Assembly (NCBI GenBank): GCA_964020155.1
Contig: OZ026558.1
Span: forward strand, 577,501-590,000
DNA from: Chondrilla cf. caribensis
Lineage: Eukaryota; Porifera; Demospongiae; Chondrillida; Chondrillidae
DNA length: 12,500 bases
Reading direction: 5' to 3'
The position numbers were made by a program, and so were the translations under genes. Position 1 is the first letter of the stretch. Each line of letters starts with the position of its first letter. Under the pieces are notes generated by a model. That model had not been told where the DNA came from. It ran no database searches and saw nothing but the letters and a program-made list of their open reading frames with translations. Below, piece after piece: positions 8,932 to 12,500 of this stretch.

Positions 8932-9738
8932 GCCATATGGACCACTGTGTGCCATATGGACCAGTGTGTGCCATATGGACCATTGTGTACCATATGGACC
9001 TGTGTGTGCTATATGGACCATTGTGTGTCATATGGACCACTGTGTGCCATATGGACCAGTGTGTGCCATATGGACCAGTGTGTGCCATATGGACCACTGT
9101 GTGCCATATGGACCAGTGTGTGCCATATGGACCAGTGTGTGCCATATGGACCAGTGTGTGCGATATGGACCACTGTGTGCCATATGGACCTGTGTGTGCT
9201 ATATGGACCATTGTGTGTCATATGGACCACTGTGTGCCATATGGACCAGTGTGTGCCATATGGACCATTGTGTACCATATGGACCTGTGTGTGCTATATG
9301 GACCATTGTGTGTCATATGGACCACTGTGTGCCATATGGACCAGTGTGTGCCATATGGACCAGTGTGTGCCATATGGACCAGTGTGTGCCATATGGACCA
9401 CTGTGTGCCATATGGACCAGTGTGTGCCATATGGACCAGTGTGTGCCATATGGACCAGTGTGTGCGATATGGACCACTGTGTGCCATATGGACCAGTGTG
9501 TGCGATATGGACCACTGTGTGCCATATGGACCAGTGTGTGCGATATGGACCACTGTGTGCCATATGGACCAGTGTGTGCGATATGGACCACTGTGGTCCA
9601 TATGGACCAGTGTGTGCGATATGGACCACTGTGTGCCATATATGGACCACTGTGTGCCATATGGACCACTGTGGGCCATATGGACCACTGTGTGCCATAT
9701 GGACCAGTGTGTGCCATATGGACAGTGTGTGCTATATG
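8932..9738 (+). repeat. 19-bp minisatellite, about 42 units
   Basis: The consensus is GTGTGCCATATGGACCACT. Counting the ATATGG anchor from 8935 to 9734 gives 42 periods; the only length changes are +2 at the CATATATGG near 9640 and -1 near 9721. A diverged unit precedes the array at 8913. Variation is mainly at CACT / CAGT / CATT / CTGT and at GCCA / GCTA / GTCA / GCGA. The motif with CTGTGTGTGCTATATGGACC starts at about 8998, 9188 and 9283, that is 190 and 95 bp apart (10 and 5 units), which shows higher-order duplication. Each unit is an imperfect palindrome around CCATATGG; at about 9596-9611 it is perfect over 16 bp. Open frames across the array are artefacts of a unit length that is not a multiple of three and a unit without stops. 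Confidence 0.98.
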
Positions 9739-10874
9739 AATCCAAAGGGTCTGTCTGTCATACGTATGTACCTCAGAACACTTGACATCCTGCTAGGTAG
9801 CCCTTCATATAGAAAGGAGTTAGGGTTGAGAGATGGGGGAATTATAATTTTAAACAATTAAAGGGGAGCATAATCACGTTGAATAAAAATATTATTGATG
9901 TATAAAAGTTTACAGGGGGCAGCCCTCTTGTCTCCCCGAAGCACAGCCCTGTGTGTGTTTGTGGTGTGCCATTTGTCAAAACACCTACGTGTGTTTGTAT
10001 TGTCAAATGTTAACACTTATAGTATGTACATACGTATGTGTGTATTGCTGATATTCAATAACAGTTGTAATAGAAATACAGTGATAATTGATAAATGTTC
10101 TATCTACCAAATTTCTACACACGTAGCTATGCCACTTGACCAATATCAAAAATGTGCATTTCTTGAATATCATTGAATATTAGACTATAATAATAATAGT
10201 TAGTGGTAGGTACGTACGCATCTATCAAATATGAGCATTATTAAATTTCGTCTTCTTTAACTACGTAAATGTCAATCCTTGACATTAGGCAGTGAAGTTG
10301 TGCCTTTGCTGAATGGCAGCCTGTACATGTCTCTACATATAAGGGTGCTGTATATGCATCACATTTGGTGGCGTCAGATAGGGGTGACGGGGGTGACTTG
10401 GACGCCCCACTTTTTAGTACAGCACCAGTAGCTATTTTTTATTTAGACTCACAGAAAAAAGTAATGACATAGACAAAACCTTACTGTTTATATCCTAAAT
10501 GGCATTTTTGTCTCTTGGGCATTGCTGACAGAGAGAATAACTATCAAAGTGTTTAGATTTTCATCTATTACGTACTTCTCCATTATAGAGCCGCCATTTT
10601 TTCTCATAACAAAAATGTCTTCCCCGCCATTCCTACATTACATTTGACTTTGAGTGCAAAGACCTTGGGTTTGACAATCACATCTGTGTCCAGCCTCAGA
10701 TGATAGTGTGACCTCCCCACTTTCTTAACACTTCCAACACCTCTGCCATGTATGTACATACGTAGTTGATCTCATGGGATATTCTGTCTTGTGTGTCATT
10801 TCAGTTGCTAATCCTTCAACTCATGAAGATTTTCTCTAATCGCTGATGGCAGTTATGACTGCTGTGCGTGAGTG
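9739..10874. other. Spacer with no supported gene
   Basis: No exon can be supported. An open frame at 9895-10176 on the plus strand has no recognisable motif. Two ATGGCGG start-like words on the minus strand (near 10597 and 10630) lead to peptides of four and seven residues only. Near 10365-10410 a short G-rich stretch (GGGGTGACGGGGGTGAC) stands out. TACGTA occurs at 9761, 10031, 10211, 10262, 10569 and 10759. Confidence 0.45.
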
Positions 10875-10899
10875 ATGTTGATTGTTTCCGTCAATCAGC

Positions 10900-11056
10900 T
10901 GGGTCCGATTGAGGTTCACCCACGCTATTTCGTTGAAAGGTGTCATAACGAAATGTTTGCTCGGTATCCTGCACAATGTCTATTTCGGGTCAAGCGTGGC
11001 GAACATCAAAGCACCAGAGACACATCTGTCCCTTGCTGCGGATAGAGCAACTTCAA
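10900..11056 (+). CDS. Possible internal exon, frame undecided
   Basis: An acceptor-like tract (TTGTTTCCGTCAATCAG, ending 10899) and an AAG|GTATCG donor at 11056/11057 enclose 157 bp that is much richer in CpG than the surroundings. Two plus-strand frames are open. One is open through the donor and reads from Trp-Val-Arg-Leu-Arg-Phe to Ala-Thr-Ser. The other is open from ATG 10875 to TAG 11043-11045 (56 codons) and has the more protein-like composition, with Pro-Ile-Glu-Val-His-Pro-Arg-Tyr-Phe-Val-Glu-Arg near its start. The minus strand is closed by stops. I recognise neither peptide. It may be a true exon, a relic of a coding transposon, or a pseudogene. Confidence 0.25.
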
Positions 11057-11207
11057 GGTATCGGATGACAGTACATAATTATTTTGATGTAGGAAGCCCA
11101 CTCAATGTGGGTTGTTGCCTGGAAGATTATTCTTGTCGAGTTCACCCAAATTGAGGTTACTTCTGAGGAAAATGTTCAATTCCTCCACATGATGATAATG
11201 ACAAATA

Positions 11208-11382
11208 CAGTGAAACCTCTTTATTACAAACCTCTGAAATGTGGAAACCTCTGTAATAAGGACACCAATCTGTGTCCCAGTGTGGTAATGTAGTGAATTA
11301 AATGACCTCTAAATTGAGGAAACCTCTGTAATAAGGACTGGAATTAAGGTCCCAATGTGTTCTTTATAGGGAGGGCCCACTG
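11208..11382 (+). mobile_element. MITE family A, copy 1 (175 bp)
   Basis: It starts CAGTGAAACCTCTTTATTAC and ends TAGGGAGGGCCCACTG, inverted ends with a few mismatches, flanked by TA on each side (11206-11207 and 11383-11384). CAGTG ends and a TA target are typical of Tc1/mariner-pogo type elements. Inside, AACCTCTGTAATAAGGAC-like words recur three times in direct order, possibly transposase-binding repeats. It has no open frame, so it is non-autonomous. It matches the reverse complement of 12000-12174 along its whole length. Confidence 0.88.
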
Positions 11383-11384
11383 TA

Positions 11385-11426
11385 CTATTAAGGTCCCAAT
11401 GTGTCCTTTATAGAGAGGTCCCACTG
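11385..11426 (+). mobile_element. Extra right terminus of MITE family A
   Basis: Directly after copy 1 and its TA, the last 42 or so bases of the element are repeated (ATTAAGGTCCCAATGTGT to GAGAGGTCCCACTG), again followed by TA at 11427-11428. The two termini differ at three or four bases, and the outer one matches the family consensus better. This could be a nested insertion with loss of the rest, or a local duplication. Confidence 0.8.
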
Positions 11427-11435
11427 TACTTCCAA

Positions 11436-11560
11436 TTTTCCTGTTAATAATATCAGATTAGATTCACATTCATCCTCTGCTAAGTTGGCAACTTGCTCCC
11501 TTGGGGCTGTCGATGTGGGTAGCTATGATGAGCTCCATTTTGACAGACTTTTAAAATTAT
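11436..11560 (+). CDS. Very tentative exon between MITEs
   Basis: A pyrimidine-rich tract with AATATCAG (ending 11456) precedes a plus-strand frame that reads Leu-Asp-Ser-His-Ser-Ser-Ser-Ala-Lys-Leu, then Gly-Ser-Tyr-Asp-Glu-Leu-His-Phe-Asp-Arg-Leu-Leu. A GTACGT donor-like word lies at 11561. It is about 35 codons, unrecognised, and has few CpGs. Chance is a serious alternative. Confidence 0.13.
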
Positions 11561-11570
11561 GTACGTATAC

Positions 11571-11748
11571 AAGATTACACATTACTGTTAATCCGCCACT
11601 GTTTTATCCACCAAACCTTTTAATCCACCACAATTTCCCACTACCAATATAATGTACAAGTACTAATGAATATCCAGTTAATCTGCCAAACTTGTTAATA
11701 AGTCGTACATTTTGAAAGTGAATTTTGGCTAATTAACAAGAATTCACC
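11571..11748 (+). mobile_element. MITE family B, diverged copy
   Basis: From CTGTTAATCCGCCACTGTTT (11585 on) to TAATTAACAAGAATTCACCAG (end about 11748) it matches the intact copy at 11801-11975 throughout, in the same orientation. This includes the internal GTACAAGTACTAATGAATATCCAGTTAATC region. Its left 14 bases are degraded and the right end reads CACCAG rather than CACTG, so the target duplication is lost. Confidence 0.85.
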
Positions 11749-11800
11749 AGACATCAAAATGTCAGCCATCAAGAAAACATGCAGACTATACAATTACATA

Positions 11801-11975
11801 CAGTGAATTCTTGTTAATCCGTCACCACTTTATCCGTCAAATCTTTTAATCTGCCACAATTTCCCAGTACCACTAAAATGTACAAGTACCAATGAATATC
11901 CAGTTAATCCACCAAACTCGTTAATCTACCATATTCTTTGAAAATGAATTGTGGCGGATTAACAAAAATTCACTG
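11801..11975 (+). mobile_element. MITE family B, intact copy (175 bp)
   Basis: The left end is CAGTGAATTCTTGTTAATCC and the right end GGATTAACAAAAATTCACTG, an inverted repeat with one mismatch over 20 bases, flanked by TA (11799-11800, 11976-11977). Inside, a motif like TTAATCCGCCA recurs in direct order about five times (near 11813, 11829, 11846, 11903 and 11920) plus once inverted at the right end. It has no coding capacity. End sequence and TA target place it with Tc1/mariner-pogo type MITEs. It is the reference copy for the fragments at 2941, 4454 and 11571. Confidence 0.92.
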
Positions 11976-11999
11976 TATATCTGTGAGGTTCTCTGTGTA

Positions 12000-12174
12000 C
12001 AGTGGAACTTCTCTATTAAGGACACTTTGGGACCTTAATTCCAGTCCCTATTACAGAGGTTTCCTCAATTCAGAGGTCACTTAATACACTACAGTACTAC
12101 ACTGGGACACAGAATGGTGTCCTTATTATAGATGTTTCTGCAATTCAGAGGTTTGTAATAGAGAGGTCCCACTG
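12000..12174 (-). mobile_element. MITE family A, copy 2, inverted (175 bp)
   Basis: It starts CAGTGGAACTTCTCTATTAA and ends TAGAGAGGTCCCACTG, flanked by TA (11998-11999, 12175-12176). It is the same length as copy 1 at 11208 and matches its reverse complement end to end at most positions. ATCTGTGAGGTTCT lies just outside both ends (11979-11992 and 12182-12195), a direct repeat much longer than the TA target duplication. Confidence 0.92.
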
Positions 12175-12179
12175 TACGT

Positions 12180-12408
12180 ACATCTGTGAGGTTCTTGTAT
12201 TATGTACACAGCTGTCGTCTGCTGCTGTACCTCCTGTAGTCGGGGTGACCTCTCTGTTGTCTAGGTAACTCATTTTTTCACATTCTGTTTCATTTGATAC
12301 CACAAAATTTGATGTTGTCACTTTTTTTGATGGCAAAGGTCTGTAACCATGGCAACCTCCACCACAGCATTTTCTATTGGGTGATTTCAATGTCCCACAT
12401 CACTGCTT
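12180..12408 (-). CDS. Possible terminal or internal exon, minus strand, unrecognised
   Basis: A strong acceptor (TTATATTTTCAG on the minus strand, ending at 12409) starts this stretch, but all three frames hit stops within 45 bases of it. If real, it may be a 3' terminal exon with a very short coding end and a 3' UTR that includes the family A MITE. Alternatively, a later AATAG acceptor (ending 12374) opens a frame of about 65 codons rich in Cys-Cys-Gly-Gly-Gly at its start, then Ser, Thr, Asn and Glu. That frame looks protein-like but matches nothing I know, and it runs into the MITE at 12174. Confidence 0.2.
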
Positions 12409-12500
12409 CTGAAAATATAATGAAAGGATCAATAGCTTACATACGCAAGATACCCACAGTGTTTTAACAATTTCCACTGATATTCGATCTTTTCAAGTCT
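12409..12500. other. Right edge, nothing recognised
   Basis: AT-rich sequence preceding (on the minus strand) the acceptor at 12409. No features are visible in this short end. Confidence 0.4.

Noticed and set aside
8894..9861. Large overlapping frames on both strands across the 19-bp repeat (up to about 300 codons)
   Set aside because: They follow from a repeat unit lacking stops. Several frames overlap fully, and none extends into recognisable sequence.
10590..10635. Two ATGGCGG gene-start-like words on the minus strand, 33 bp apart
   Set aside because: The frames close after four and seven codons and no donor rescues them.

Overview
This window looks like non-coding-rich DNA from an animal nuclear genome, probably an aquatic invertebrate; a sponge or similar early-branching animal is only a guess. 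The reasons are an intron-split gene start with animal-type splice signals, five long TG microsatellites, several large minisatellites, and many short non-autonomous DNA transposons flanked by TA target sites. There is no bacterial-style gene packing. Almost every long open frame here is an artefact of a repeat unit that lacks stop codons.

The left end (1-990) is the genic part. On the minus strand, 84-275 is the first coding exon of a homologue of the end-joining factor XLF/Cernunnos (NHEJ1). It aligns without gaps to the start of the XLF head domain and ends in a canonical donor. The rest of that gene lies left of the window. About 560 bp away and facing the other way, 839-986 is a possible first exon of an unrecognised coiled-coil protein, also ending in a donor. 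The sequence between them could be a shared promoter.

From about 1 to 7.8 kb the window is dominated by repeats: TG tracts at 1450, 2379, 2653, 5969 and 7399; a 36-base T run at 3753; a 25-bp minisatellite at 3874; a 13-bp minisatellite of exactly 50 uninterrupted units at 5271; a purine-rich roughly 23-bp repeat at 6911; and TAGTTA-type low-complexity DNA at 7624. All five TG tracts and most G-rich repeats have their G/T-rich strand on the plus strand.

From 8.1 to 9.8 kb there is one weak exon candidate (minus), a strong foldback at 8497-8598, a second element with inverted ends at 8600-8703, and a 19-bp minisatellite of about 42 units (8932-9738) with higher-order structure.

The right end (11.2-12.2 kb) is a dense cluster of 175-bp MITEs of two families, both starting CAGTG and flanked by TA. 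Two inverted copies of family A enclose two same-direction copies of family B. Further B copies lie at 4454-4631 and, as a fragment, at 2941-3006. A few stretches near 10.9, 11.45 and 12.3 kb could be exons but are not recognisable.

Across the window the palindrome TACGTA occurs about 33 times by eye, roughly nine times the chance expectation. No new protein-coding system was found. The most interesting signals are structural: the exactly phased minisatellites, the nested MITE block, the foldback, and the TACGTA excess.
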